Shown piece by piece: positions 1-11,741 of a stretch of DNA of 64,000 nucleotides (positions are counted from its first letter, which is position 1; each line of letters opens with the position of its first letter). The stretch is taken from the NCBI GenBank assembly GCA_021234155.1, contig JAJEKV010000032.1, positions 310,001 to 374,000 on the forward strand. Direction: 5' to 3'. The translations under genes and the position numbers were made by a program. The stretch comes from Isoetes taiwanensis (Eukaryota; Streptophyta; Lycopodiopsida; Isoetales; Isoetaceae). The notes under the pieces are model-generated. The model was not told where the DNA came from, did not search any database, and saw nothing but the letters and a program-made list of their open reading frames with translations.

Positions 1-495
1 CTATACTATAGATGTTAGGCATACTACGTAGTGTCCACCCTTGTTTTGACGTCAATATTGGTGTTTACTTTTTCTTTACTTTGAAAAGAGAATTTAGTTC
101 AATAACCTTGATGACAAAATTAGAGCAGTCCATGTTATCAAATTACTAGACCGTAAAAAGTTTCATTTGCTTCTCATTCTTACATGACCTTAGAATTCTA
201 TATACATTCCTTACATTGTTAGAATATTCGATACAAAAAATTGCAGCAATATTCAAACTCGAGAAAGCACCACCAGATCATGTTTCTTATTTCAGATGCC
301 GCCTAAAACGTTTTAACAACATGCCAATGAAACATAATAGAAATAGACGTCAGGTAAACATACATTAACAGCGAACTATCTCACATTGATCAAATACAGA
401 GGACAATATATTCATTCTCTCCCTTGTCAAAAAACGCAGGTCCTTAAAGGATAGCTTCCGAGTCAACCTTAAGGATAAATCTAAATAAGACGTAA

Positions 496-522
496 ATAAG
501 ATAAGATAAGATAAGATAAGAT
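496..522. repeat. (ATAAG)n microsatellite
   Basis: About five head-to-tail copies of the pentamer ATAAG, read directly from the sequence. Confidence 0.9.
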
Positions 523-1150
523 GATTTTTTACGTCCACGGGAATCCAAAGGGTTATGGGACGGCACATGCAAGGGCAACAGCCCATCTAAAACCTGGGGA
601 CTATGCCCCATCACCAAACACAATAATTTAATATTAAAAGGCTACCAAGAATAAGAGAAGATAATGCTAGTGATAAACTTATGCTTCTAAAATTATCTAG
701 ACATAGCCAGTCCAAGGATTGGAAGGCCATTGATCTAGAATAATAATGCGCCCCCGCATTAATTGCCCATTTCTTTGCGCGGTGCCTGCCCTCACCTTGC
801 GAGAGCTCCTCCTTACGGTTACACAATTGAAGAGGGAGAGGTCCTCCCAGATTGAGAAACTAGTCCCTCTCGAGATGGTTTCCATGTTGAAGAACATGTA
901 AGCGCTAAGAGTGTCTTGAAACCCAACCAAAAGATGGCGAGGACGATCGTGTCTTGCCGCCCCACCCTAGTAGCGGAGACAACTCCACCAACCTTCACAT
1001 GCATGACATCGGTGAAAAAATGCAGCAAAGATCCATATCGTAAAGGGCATCATCTTACGCCTCGCAACCCCCTATAATATGCAAGTTCGGGCTCCTAGTA
1101 ACGTAAGATACCGAGGTAGCTCAAGCCCTGCTCGCTAGCGCAAGATCGCG

Positions 1151-1320
1151 ACTAACAAATGAGGGTAAGACTTCCTTATCTAACTTGTCAATAGCATGTG
1201 AAGGGCCTACTGTTATCGCGGGATTTAGTTTTGAAACTAACAAATGAGGGTAAGACTTCCTTATCTAACTTGTCAATAGCATGTGAAGGGCCTACTGTTA
1301 TCGCGGGATTTAGTTTTGAT
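1151..1320. repeat. 85-bp tandem duplication
   Basis: Two almost identical adjacent copies, 1151-1235 and 1236-1320. They differ at the last base as read by eye, so the duplication looks recent. Confidence 0.92.
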
Positions 1321-1556
1321 GGGTGCTGGTCATAAAACACATGGGCCTCTCCAGATAACATGTTTAATATCATCACTTGCTCATACTGGTGCATCTAAGC
1401 ATAAGTGAGTCCAAACATTGGACTACTGGAGTTTTTGCAGCAAACTAATGCCTTGCACAAGAGGCAACTGGTAGATAAAGCTCTAAATTTTTATGCAAAA
1501 CTAGAATATACATATCAGTTCAAAGCTCAGGCGATGTAAAGGGATGCATGCCACAA

Positions 1557-1697
1557 ATGTCTCATGGCAATTAACTGAGGTGGTTCTTATGCAGACTCTT
1601 AGACATTTCTAAAATTACGTCACAACTGTCTCTCATGGCAAATAACTGAGGTGGTTCTTATGCAGACTCTTAGGCATTTCTGAAATTGCGTCAACTT
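1557..1697. repeat. 71-bp tandem duplication
   Basis: Two adjacent copies with a period of 71 bp, both containing CTGAGGTGGTTCTTATGCAG. A few substitutions make it older than the duplication at 1151-1320. Confidence 0.85.
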
Positions 1698-1996
1698 ACT
1701 TTTTAAGCGCCCTTGATTTTCCAGAATATTCATAATAGTCTGTAAAGAATCATATTGTGTTGCTTATTAAAGATGATGTTTTTTCTTAGAACTGTTTGAT
1801 ATTGATAAGTTAATAGGTTAATCAAACTAATAGATTATGCATAGAACAAAACGTTTGTCTTTCAACCTTGGTATTATACGCCTAGAAATCCATGGAGTTA
1901 GGCTTACCATCTAGTTCAGTAACATGTGCAAAAAAAGTAGTTCATGATGGAAATGCTTGAAAGCCTACTGAAATGCAGTTGAAAAGTTAGAAATGC

Positions 1997-2125
1997 AGCC
2001 ATCGCGGTGGTGGTCTAGTGGTAAGGCCTTGGATTGGGGTCATCCCCATTAGAGTTCAAAACCCATTGGCTACCATCGGGTGGGAGACGTGGGCGGGTGC
2101 AAGTCCCACCAACCATGCCTTCAAA
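1997..2125 (+). mobile_element. tRNA-derived SINE
   Basis: The 5' part has a Pol III A-box-like stretch (TGGTCTAGTGGTAAGG, about 2010-2025) and a B-box-like stretch (GAGTTCAAAACC, about 2053-2064) at tRNA-like spacing. A short G-rich body follows, then an A-rich tail with interspersed C (about 2107-2120). This is the layout of plant tRNA-related SINEs. The B box departs from GGTTCRANTCC, so the copy is old or weak. I found no clear target-site duplication, so the outer limits are approximate. Confidence 0.65.
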
Positions 2126-3598
2126 CAAAAAAACAAAAGAAAATTGGAAACATCCATTGCAGATGAAGGCAATATGTAACGATGAGCAGGAAAATGTTAT
2201 TATTCTCCTTCATAGCCACACTTGGACAAACTTCAGAACTAAAAATAAAGTCACATCCTTGTTGCCCTTATTCATCTTGCTCCTCCAAGTTTTGACTAAA
2301 GCATGCTAACCAATTACATATAAAGCATTATATTTGTGCAGTAGCAACCATAGACATGCAGCTTTATAATCTATCTACTTCCGTCTACATCGGTACTACA
2401 CAATTTATCTATTTCCATCTACAGCAGACATGTGAACAAGGGAGAAGCTGGACAAGGGATTTAAGATCTTAACATGTTGACTGCTTTGGAGGTGTTGTGG
2501 ACTGTAGTGAAGTCTCCAAAATGATGCAATTGCATCATTAAACATGTTACGTCAAAAAATGTACCATCCCAAACTTCTAACTTGCTACGAGCCATTTAGA
2601 AGCTAAATAAATAGATAACATATTTGAGGATGCCAAATAGGTTGTCCTTTTATTTGAAAGCATACAGTTTCTCATGGAGCTTTGCAATAATATGAGATTA
2701 TTGTCAATAAAAAGAACAAACTATTAAGGAGAGAAACACACCTGAAATTTTTTGTCTGTTATGGAACATTTCTCATCGCATCTTTATTTTCCGTTACCTT
2801 CACTTACATGCTTGCAATGAACCTTTGATTATGTAGAATGTCCCCGCTCCTGAACTAGAGACTTACTGCTTCTAGACGGAGGCCTCAAGAGCTCCAGGGT
2901 TGATTTGAGGCAGCGTGTGTTCCAAGAGCGGATAAGAAACGGATACCAAAGATAGGGTGAAGAACGAATTTTCTTGGTCTTTGTATGTTAGTGAAGGCCA
3001 TGAAAAAAGATTCGGCACAACGAAGCACAGCCTCTTCTTCTACAGTCTGATTCTCCACGCACATGTCACGCAAGAAATTCAAGAGGTTTTCTAATTATCT
3101 TGGCCCTACTATATGTAAAAATACCAAAATCAATGGACACTATTAATTTAAGCTGATGTGGCACCCTAAACCTTAGACTTGGTGTCATTTCAAGATGAAA
3201 TTTTTAGACTAGACAACTCGTTGATTAGTCAATAGTTAATAGGCAAGGTATTAAACTCCTTAAATCAAAGAACTATCCAGTTGAAGAACTTGATGGGCAA
3301 CCTCAGCCTTCTACTGGAACAAACAAATATGAAAGAAGATACAACCATGTGCTACTTAGTATTGTTCTTCTCAAGTCAAATCTTGGAGCAGAAGAAAGAA
3401 AGTAAAGACTGACATCAAATGTTATGAATGCTAAGACAACCACAAGTTCAACACCTTCTAGGGCAATTCCTGATTTTTTAAGAGTTCCTAGAGAGCGTGG
3501 GGCTAAAATGTGAAACTCATGGTTAGCCAGGTTCTGTTGGAAACGGCTTTACCCAATGGGTTCTTTAACACTAACCAATCTTGTTTGTCTGATAGAAG
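2126..3598. other. Intergenic, no supported gene
   Basis: Nothing recognisable. A minus-strand stretch at 2885-3082 reads like protein (acidic, beginning MNFLRDMCVENQTVEEE) and follows a possible splice acceptor near 3100. It could be a lone exon, but I cannot assign it to a family. Confidence 0.4.
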
Positions 3599-3722
3599 GC
3601 TCTATTGCTAAGAGAGTGAACACCCATTAGGTTTCCCAATGACAAGAGGTATATAGAATCGCTCTATTGTTAAGAGGGTGAACACCCATTAAGTTTCCCA
3701 ATGACAGAGGGATATAGAATAG
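3599..3722. repeat. 62-bp tandem duplication
   Basis: Two diverged copies (3599-3660 and 3661-3722) that share CACCCATTARGTTTCCCAAT. They lie just upstream of the lectin receptor remnant. Confidence 0.8.
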
Positions 3723-3802
3723 AAAATCTGGAGGCACAGAGGTCACAGTTGGAATTCTGGATATGGAGGAACTGTGGCAATACTGCTAATTATCGGCTGC
3801 CA

Positions 3803-4509
3803 TAAAATTGTAGAGTTGCAGCAATTTGTGAGGCTAGAATCTGATGGAAATATGGTGGCTTATCAATAGGTTCAGAAAGAGTGGTCTAAAACATACCAGC
3901 TTTTACAGACTTCTGCAAATATGTGTAAGGCACCCAAAGCCTGTGGTGCCTATGGTCTGTGCAACATGTCTGATGGATGTAAATGCCTTCAGCAAACAGA
4001 GGGCTCTGTTCACAGTGCAGAGACTTATGTACAAAGTAGTTCTAAGTGCATGGCTCCGGCTTCGGAACCCCTGATTTGCACTGGGAATGAGGCTGCTTTC
4101 AATCACTTTGTTAACCTGACATGTACCACATATTTTTCTACTTCTTTTTTCCACTCCAGACATTGTTTCTGATCTGAATCATTGTCTCAGTGCATGCCTG
4201 TCAAACTGTTCTTGTGTTGCACTTTTGTATGATAGAAGTTCCAGTTTTTGCTTCTTCTTAGATGCTGTTTTGGGCAGCTTTATTGTTGAGAGCACTCAAC
4301 CTCAGGTCTCTGGTTTTTTGAAGCTCAGAAATTCTCATCTGGCTTCTTCCTTGCCCGCATCCATCACTGGTGCGTCAAAATCAAATGGATCATCTCGAGT
4401 GGTCATTATAGCTCTCGATGTTACCTGTGCCTTTTTGCTTGCAGCTCTTATGGTCACCTGCTGGTTGATGAGGGAAAAATTGCCCTTGCTTACCGCTGCT
4501 AAATGGTAG
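3803..4509 (+). pseudogene. G-type lectin (S-domain) receptor kinase fragment
   Basis: This is the ectodomain and membrane segment of a G-type lectin receptor-like kinase. In frame it shows the end of the S-locus-glycoprotein-like region (FVRLESDGNMVAYQ), a Cys-rich EGF-like motif (KACGAYGLCNMSDGCKC), then a PAN/Apple-like Cys cluster (CLSACLSNCSCVALLYD), and finally a hydrophobic membrane span (VVIIALDVTCAFLLAALMV) followed by basic and charged residues. An in-frame TAG at 3867-3869 stands in the first block, and a +1 frameshift between about 4130 and 4165 separates the EGF and PAN parts. No lectin start lies upstream and no kinase domain follows the stop after 4500. In the family these proteins sit in the plasma membrane and sense extracellular ligands. 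This copy is broken at both ends and cannot encode a full receptor. Confidence 0.8.
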
Positions 4510-4869
4510 CAGATCCAAGAGGAGAAAAGGTACAGAACATGATTACCATATAGATGTGAGGGTACTTATGGCATCCTGGCTTGCAAATCCTTGTAACTGT
4601 TATTTTTCATTCAATTCTGTCCAAGAGCTAAAGCAAGGACATATTGACTTCCATGTAACCAATGTCATGCTGCATGTGTGACTGCACAAAAATGCTCAAG
4701 AAAGATGGATTTTGTTAAGACTACTAGTAAAGAAAGATGTTAGTAGTAGTTACATATAGTAATTTATAGCAGAGTTTGGAGAAACATCATGAAAGTCTCC
4801 TAATATTCCCATAAATAGCAAGGATGTTTCATTTCTTTAACCGGAAATTTATGTCAGTGTTTATAGAAG

Positions 4870-5627
4870 AATATGTAGCATAATAACAGGGGGTTTTCTT
4901 TGTGTTTTTGTACGCTTTTCACTAAGGTTTTCCTATGATTTCGTGACGTATTCAAATGGATGTACTAATGCGTACATCTAGAGTGCACCATTTCTGAGCC
5001 ATTGATTTTAGCCTTTTTTTTTTCAATGGTCAATAACCAATGGCTCACAACAAAAGCCCCTTTTTTGTGCGTGTGGTGCATAATGGTCAACAACCAATGG
5101 CTCACAACAAAAGCCCTCTTTTTGTGTGTGTGGTGCATAATGGGCACATGAAGGGCTTCAAGGGCGCATGTAGTGCAGTTTCCCCGCCGGCAACACATTT
5201 CTTATCATAACTTTTGATCCAGAGCTCTGTTTCAGATGATTTTTATTGCTTGGAAAGCTCTCTCCGAGATCGTTTTGATAGTGTATGATATGGATATGTT
5301 TGGTTAAGTTATCTATGCTAAAACAGCAATTTTTCGGCCGGGTTTGGTAGGCTTTCACATCCTACTAGCTGATTAATACAGGATTGCGCTATTGGATATT
5401 GTTTTATGGCTCATTCCGAATGAAGCTTGCAAAAAATTACCATGCATTTTTAGATTTTGAGGCAGTTATTAAGCAAATTCCAAGGCTTCTAGATCCTTGT
5501 GCTAACAAGCAGAAAAGTTTCTCACTTTGGTTTCTCACCACAAGAATCCATGGAGGCCAAAGGCTGCTGTTAAATTCCAGTTGAAAAATGCTTGTGTATG
5601 GGTGTTGCAAACTTTATGACTTTTAGA
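4870..5627 (+). repeat. Left arm of 15.6-kb-spaced inverted repeat
   Basis: This arm is the reverse complement of 19665-20474 with only scattered differences. The two arms encode the same 66-codon reading frame with one substitution seen. Inside are direct repeats of about 63 bp containing CAACCAATGGCTCACAACAA (two full copies here, three in the other arm) plus poly-T tracts. Long terminal inverted repeats with internal tandem repeats are typical of Mutator-like elements, but I see no matching 8-10 bp target duplication outside the arms and no transposase between them. Confidence 0.8.
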
Positions 5628-5758
5628 CTTTTAGACTTTATGACTTTATGGGTGTATGGGTGATGAAAGCCTCAAATGAATTCTAGTTTTTTTTTCTGGT
5701 TTGAATTCTAAATTTTTTGTCACACCGGGGGGTGGGGGTGTGACGTCCCTAAGGCCCC

Positions 5759-6141
5759 GAAGGGGCCAAAAAAAAAATTTTGCAACACAAACCATTAACA
5801 TCCAACATATAAAAATTAAATCCCCCAACACATAACAACCAACACATAACAACCATTGACATTAACAACCAACACATAACTACCATTGACATTAATTAAC
5901 ACAACCATTGGGTCCAACACATTTAAATTAAAATTCCCCTTAAACCCCCTTTGGTTTGGATGCATATTCACACGGGAGGTGACGTAGGGCAGCGAGAGCC
6001 CTCATAATTGTATTCTGCACGTAAGAAATCAACACCATATAGTATTCCGCTTGAAATCTTATAGTATTTTGCGAATCTTGTTATACAGTATAGCAAATTT
6101 TGTACTTGCATACCCCACAAACGAGGAACTTTACGTACGGT
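5759..6141. mobile_element. TIR element B1, left part (split by Ty3)
   Basis: Left half of a short non-autonomous TIR element that was cut in two by the Ty3 insertion; the rest is at 17718-17915. Its terminal inverted repeat begins GAAGGGGCC followed by an A-tract and continues through the block ending near CATATTCACACGGG. A second copy, nearly uninterrupted, lies at 19175-19593 and shows the empty target sequence across the Ty3 site. Confidence 0.8.
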
Positions 6142-6993
6142 TGTTAAGGGTCTCTCACCCCCTTATCATACATAAAACAAAAGCACTAACAAATAAACCG
6201 GGCCAAAGAAATAGCTGACACTCACCAGAGGATCTGCAAAGAGGGCATCCACATCTTCCATAGTCAAAATGTCCATCATACCTTAAATTCTGAAAATTGT
6301 ATCAATGCATTATGAATGGGTGTAAGGATTTGGATTCCAATGAACAAAACAGCCTACAACCAATTCAATCTAGCTTGTGATATGCAACATGCTTACAAAT
6401 GCCAAAATCATTACAAGAACTAATGGAAACGTAAGACACAATTGGGCAAATGGGCATGATTTCCATTAAGCAATAGGTCACAAGATAATATTAGCATAAA
6501 AATCCCCTCTCTCAAGCCCCTTTTCTCTTACAAATCAGACCTTAAATAGGTCGAATTCCTCCCTCAATCCGCTCCCAACCGCTTCGGATAAACTGCTACA
6601 AACCTTCTAGAAGCCTCCACGACCATGGGAGACAACTCCACATGACTTGCAACTGCCTCCACGTAGGCTTTTGGAGCAGCCCTAACCTCCATCGATCCTT
6701 CTTGAAGTATTTCCAAAACCATTGCCTTACGTACATCAATGTCCATTTGCCACTTTTTTTGTATTTTCATTTTTATATTTTTTTTGGATTTTCTAATACA
6801 AGTACATAAAATGTTAAAACATTACAACAAGTCTGCAAGGTCCTTGACCTTTTAATTTATCTTCGAACTTCAACTTAATGCACCTTTCCCTGTAGTGCTT
6901 CTACGCCGTCGTTTATAATGACTATCATATTCTGATGGCTCATCTTCGGAGTCATCTTTGAAGTCCTCTTTCTGGTCCATACCTGTGTCAACA
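6142..6993 (-). repeat. 3' LTR of the Ty3 element
   Basis: 852 bp with ends TGTT/AACA. It matches 15887-17708 apart from scattered substitutions and the 0.97-kb insertion in the right copy. The stop codon of the upstream post-integrase ORF (TGA at 6988-6990) lies within the first bases of this LTR. The last ~9 bp before the target duplication in the right copy have no counterpart here, so the exact LTR start is uncertain by that amount. Confidence 0.88.
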
Positions 6994-7170
6994 GCCATAT
7001 TTTGTGTGGAGCATGGGCTCCACACAAGCCTTTTGTTTCAGCATGTGATATTGGCGGCAATGCTTGTTAAAAAGATATATTTGCTTCTTCCTAGCGCCAT
7101 GCAATGCCAAATTTGAGTCATAATAGGCGCTATTTGCTTGGATCAGAAAGTTTTCTCTTGCCATTGTCTC

Positions 7171-7188
7171 AAAAACTTTGATGTAGTC
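7171..7188. repeat. Target-site duplication, left copy (L1)
   Basis: AAAAACTTTGATGTAGTC, repeated at 8747-8764 on the far side of the L1 insertion. The 5 leading A bases could partly belong to the poly(A) tail. Confidence 0.95.
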
Positions 7189-8746
7189 CCCATTTGGCAT
7201 ACCATTTGGCTTGGACATTAATGCTAGAGCAATTTGGGCGGAGACACTACAGAATCTTAAGCAGCATCTGAATTGGTGGAGGGGAAGTAAACTCACCATG
7301 GCTGGTAGGATTCTGGTAGCCAAGTCAGTGCTCTGTAGCACTCATGTTTATGCAGCCTCCTGCATACTTGCGCCAGAAAGTGTGGTTAAGAAGTTGGATG
7401 ACACCATTCGCAATTTTGTTTGGGGAGGAAATGAGGAGGGGGCTACAGTGAAGGTCGCATGGTGGAAGTGTGTGCGTCCCAAAAGGCGGGGGCTTAGGTA
7501 TGCTTGATGTGTCGATTTGCATCTGAAGGTTGGTGTCGAAATTCATCTGGCAGTTGTTGCAGGAGCAACAATCCCCAGGTTTGGCTCTGTTGGCACAGTC
7601 GCTTCGCCACTCTATTGTGTTTAGGAAGCCAGCAATTCCCGCTCGGTTGCCGTGGGCTCTGTTTTGAGGATTTGCGGCCATTCCCTCATGCTTAAGCCCT
7701 TTTCTTAAGGGTCTCCCGAAGGCCTGGATGGTGGTCAAGGTTCTCTTTTCATTGGACCCTAGCGGGTGTATGGTAGCCTCATCGCCCTTTCTCCGGGTGC
7801 CCTTGGATTACGCATCTCCCTTGGCCTCTTCCCTACACCCAGGTACTCAGCGTCGATGGATTGCTGCAGGGGTAACATCCATCCGTGACTAGTATTGGGA
7901 GGGTCATCTGGCCCGTGGGAGTTTTTAGGGAACGATTTGGCCTTCTACGGTGGGACATAACGGACTTGGGCGGAATTGCTAATGCTATTCCATTGCAGGT
8001 TGTCTTCTTCAAGTCAATCGCGTTTGGAAGTCGCGATAGTGGACTTGATGCATCTCGGTTTGTAGCATCGGCTTATGGGCTTCTAGCGCTTCAGGACACG
8101 TTGCCGCCTTCAGATAAGTGGTCGCTTAAGCTTCGAGGGAGTAAGTGGCCCGCCATGTGGAAGTGGGCGTGGAATACATTGCCTCCTCCTAAAATCTGCC
8201 CTTTTGTGGCAGATCTTGCAATCGTAGCCTCGGGGTGAATGTCCCGAGTCCACGTGTTCAAGCCTCGCGTAGCGGAAACATGCCCTCATGTGGGGGAGGC
8301 GCCGAGGCCATTGAGCAATCGCTTTGTCCTATGCACGAGGTAGGTAGAGCTTGGTCCTGGGTGAGAGCCCTCGTTGGGTCTTCGGTGTGGTCGAGAAGAT
8401 TCTCTTGGGAGTCTTTCCTAGCGGTTGGCATGGCCAAGCGGCGAGCATTCCATTTATGCGAGCTTGGCTTTTGTGGTTGATTTGGAAAAGGCGGAGAGCT
8501 TAAGGTCTTTCGTGAATCGCGATTGCTTAGCCCTTTTCGGTTGGTTCCGATCTTGAGGCATAAGTTGTGGCAGGCTTACCAAGTCTCAAGTTTGTCTGGC
8601 GCAATTAAGCGGGAAATTTGGTCGACATTCCTACAGATTGTGAATCATGATGGGCACTTCATTTCTTAGCATCACACTTATCATTGTACTTGATCGCATT
8701 CTAGTGGTTTAATATATTCTTATATTCTTCAAAAAAAAAAAAAAAA
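7189..8746 (+). mobile_element. 5'-truncated L1 LINE
   Basis: Plus-strand non-LTR retrotransposon, about 1.56 kb, ending in a poly(A) run (about 8731-8751) and bounded by an 18-bp target duplication. The start encodes the region downstream of the RT core (LNWWRGSKLTMAGRILVAKS ... LDDTIRNFVWGG), typical of plant L1 ORF2. Further on, WKWAWNTLPPPKICPF marks the zinc-binding zf-RVT region, in a shifted frame. Stops and frameshifts at about 7505, 7700-7885 and 8238 mean the copy is dead. A shorter relative with the same WLIWKRRR segment and 3' end is at 29338-29725. Confidence 0.93.
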
Positions 8747-9956
8747 AAAAACTTTGATGTAGTCAGCAGGGAGGTGGCTGATTTTCATGAATAATGCGGT
8801 GTCCATCGTGGTTGACTTATATGATCGATTAGGATCAATGTTTATGAGAGGATCCTTACTATTTGCATTGCCTTCAAGGACAATAACCAATAATTGACAA
8901 TAAGCTGCTTGCTTGTAAATGGTAATATCTGGACTGTTTTGAGCAGTAGCAATAAAGCTTTTGAGATTTTGTACTGTCTGTTTTTCTGTTGCCCATGAAG
9001 CACCTGTTATAACAGCCCAATTACACTGATCTGTTTGGTCTACTGTTACCCAATCAAGTCTTCTTTTGTACCTTGGATCAAAGTTGATGGATTCCTGTAA
9101 TTGTAAAGGTGCCTGCATAAAAATTTCATGAATTGTTGAATCCTGTAGGAGCTCTCTTCTCCATAAGTCTGTGGTGGCTTCCTTATAAGATGGCAAGGAT
9201 AAAAATGTAAAGTCTACAACAGTAGGCTGCTGATCAGCCTCATGGTAACTTGTCAAAGCTTAGGTCCTTCAGGATCAAGTTGAGCCAGTAAGATTTGATT
9301 TTTCCGCGTCAAATTCTGGAGCTTTTGGATAAGCAATTTTGTTTGCTCCTTGAGCAATTTTTTCTGTTTTTCAAAGTGGACATTTGCACCTGTAGCATTT
9401 TGCTTTTGCATATTAAAATGATCTAAAGTTAAGACATCATATTTGGCTAACAAAGTCTGATATTGGGCAGTCTTTTGCTGGATCTCCAGCTGAAAATCAG
9501 AATTTTGGCATTGGGTTCTTGTAACCTGATCCTCCAAATCTGTGATGGCTTTGGTTTGCATTTGTAATTCAGCAAGCATCTCATTGAATAATGCTTGGTG
9601 TGGGTCAAAAGCTCCTTTCACGATGAAAGAAAGATTGTCGGGAAGATACAAGATCTGTCGTCGGTTCATCATGATTGTTCAATAATGCTTTTGTTTGCTC
9701 CTCTTGGATGCTAGTAATTGATGCTGGAATTTTATCCTGGAAATTTTGAAAAGGAAATGTCAGATGCGTTGACAGATGTTTCATAGAATAAACAAATTTT
9801 GTTTGCTGATTTATGACCACATGAATGCCATGGATAACCTGTATGATTCTAAAAAGAAAACGTTTAAGAAGGGTCAGCAACATCACATATTTTGAAGAAG
9901 CATTACGAGGGCCTATTTTAATGTGACATGTTACTTTAAAAGCATTATTTCCCTTC

Positions 9957-11741
9957 TTAGCCTTCCATTGAATTTGATGTTGACTTCTCTTTTGCAAAAG
10001 ATATCCTGTTCAAATATTGTTCAGATTTGAGTTTAGCTTGTATGTATCTATGCCTTATGGTATTCTCTTTGCCTTTACCAAAACACAACAAAATTTTATG
10101 TGGAGGCCAAAATTGTATCCAATGCATAGCCTCTATAAAATGATCATTAGGATATACACGTATGGATTGGTCACTCCACCAATGTGTTGCAAATGGTCCT
10201 GGTATTGGTGTCAGAATTAATCGTAAAATTGCATTTGCATATCTTGCTTGTTTGAGTTTTTCACGAAATCTTTGTTGGATTAAGCTTTCTTGCCACTCCC
10301 ATAAGTATAAGGTAACCCCTCGGCATCTTTTCTTAGGAACTAGTGTAACCATCTGGATGTCAACAACAGATTTATTCATGTACTTCTTGAGCCTACTGCC
10401 ATTGACAATATTAGGTAATAGGTTCCCTTGTAAATCTGAAAGGTGTACAGATCCATTTGGATTTATTTGATAGATAAGAAATGGACCCAGCCAACGGATT
10501 TTGAGTTTACCAGGATGCTGCTTATATCTAGAATCGTATAATAAAACTTTGTCTCCCTTTCTCAAATCTTTCCGCTTTTGTCTTTTATCAACCCAAGCTT
10601 TTCTTGCTTGCTTGGCTACTCCTTGTTGCCAAACTGCATATTGACGCTTCTCATCCAATCTCTCCAATTGGAGTAATCTATGAGCTATGGATTTATCATG
10701 TGACAATCTGTTTTGGAGAGCTACACGAAGACTAGGCACTATGAACTCAAAAGGCATAACCGCTTCAATGCCATATGTTAATTGGAATGGTGTATGGCCT
10801 GTTATAGTCTTATGAGCAGTTCTATATGCCCAAAGTACTGCAGGTAACTTGAGTCCCAATCTGATCGTTTTGATTCACAAATTTTCGTAAGGATAGTAAT
10901 CAGAATTTTGTTTGTAGATTCAGCTTGGCCGTTAGCCCTTGGATAATATGGGGTAGATTTATAATGCGTAATCAGGAAGTTGTGCACAAGGCTTTCAATG
11001 GTCTCATTGACAAAATGAACTCCCCTGTCGCTCACAAGCTCTAAAGGGCATCCGAACCGTGTTATTATTTTTTGGTACGATTACTTTTTGCAACACTTAA
11101 GGCTGTATTATCTTTAAGAGATCTTGCCTCTGTCCATTTCGTATTATAATCTGTAAGTATTAGAATGTATTGAGCTTTAGTTCTAGCTGCAGGGGGTTTG
11201 ATAGGACCTACAAAGTCCATTCCCCATTTTTCAAATGGGCCCAAGGGTAGAACTGGTGTGAGAGGCATGTAACTCCTTTCGCTTGGTTTGCCCATGCGTT
11301 GGCAAATATCGCATGTTCTTGTATGTTTAGAACAATCCCTAAAGAGTGTCTACCACCATAGGCGGATTGCATAATCTTTCTAGCTGTTATGTCGGCTGCA
11401 AAATGACCACCTGCTGCCCCTTCATGTGCCTCTTGCTCAATTTCATGAGGCATGATACACCTCCTTAGTACATCATCTTGTCCCCTTTTATAGAGTTGGC
11501 CAGATACCAAACAAAACTTGGATGCTTTACGAATAAAATCTTTCCGTTGAGACAAGGAAAGTTTACTAGGACAGATTTCGAAGCTAAATATTAGGTTAGG
11601 CCAGTACCATGGTGGGGTTGCCACCACTTTAAAAAGACTTACATCCGGTAATTCGTCATTTATACCTGTGGGGGGATCCCCTGTTGTTATCCGAGATAAA
11701 TGATCAGGGACTGTGTGTGATGTTCCAGGTCTTAGGACCAC
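9957..11741 (-). pseudogene. Ty3 integrase (frameshifted)
   Basis: Integrase region spread over four overlapping frames (11208-11741, 11065-11295, 10802-11035, 9957-10859). Visible landmarks are the link region after RNase H (PGTSHTVPDHLSRI), the His side of the HHCC zinc finger (EAHEGAAGGHFAADITARKI), the first catalytic Asp (WGMDFVGPI), the second-Asp region (LILTDYNTKWTEA), a conserved DRGVHF block and the third acidic residue in ANGQAESTNK. The C-terminal part has the GPFLIYQI-type core but no chromodomain. In the family the enzyme inserts element cDNA into the host genome. At least three frameshifts (about 11340, 11060 and 10850) inactivate it. Confidence 0.88.

Larger units (their letters stand above)
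1..1990. other. Gene-poor stretch with short repeats
   Basis: No convincing gene. Overlapping minus-strand ORFs of about 70 codons at 611-1028 have no motif I recognise. The stretch holds a (GATAA)n microsatellite at about 496-522 and two tandem duplications, listed separately. Confidence 0.5.
6988..9997 (-). pseudogene. Post-integrase ORF of Ty3 element (unknown function)
   Basis: Downstream of integrase the element carries an extra coding region, now in three frames: 9605-9997, 9253-9672, and 8729-9256 continued at 6988-7188. The middle part is strongly heptad-like and rich in Gln, Lys and Leu (for example KLLKEQTKLLIQKLQNL), suggesting a coiled coil of about 100 residues. The last part has no motif I know. 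The L1 insertion splits it, but the reading frame resumes exactly across the target duplication (ADYIKVF on one side, IKVFETMAREN on the other), so the frame was open when the L1 arrived. Extra 3' ORFs are known in Athila/Tat-like elements; I see no envelope-like signal peptide or membrane anchor. Its role is unknown. Confidence 0.7.

Noticed and set aside
611-1028. Overlapping minus-strand ORFs as a gene
   Set aside because: Short, no motif, and different frames give equally poor proteins.
5158-5584. 66-codon ORFs found in both inverted-repeat arms as conserved genes
   Set aside because: Conservation is explained by the near-identity of the arms; no domain or codon pattern supports coding.
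7211-8480. Host gene on the plus strand inside the Ty3 element
   Set aside because: It is an L1 LINE by RT-region motifs, poly(A) tail and an 18-bp target duplication.
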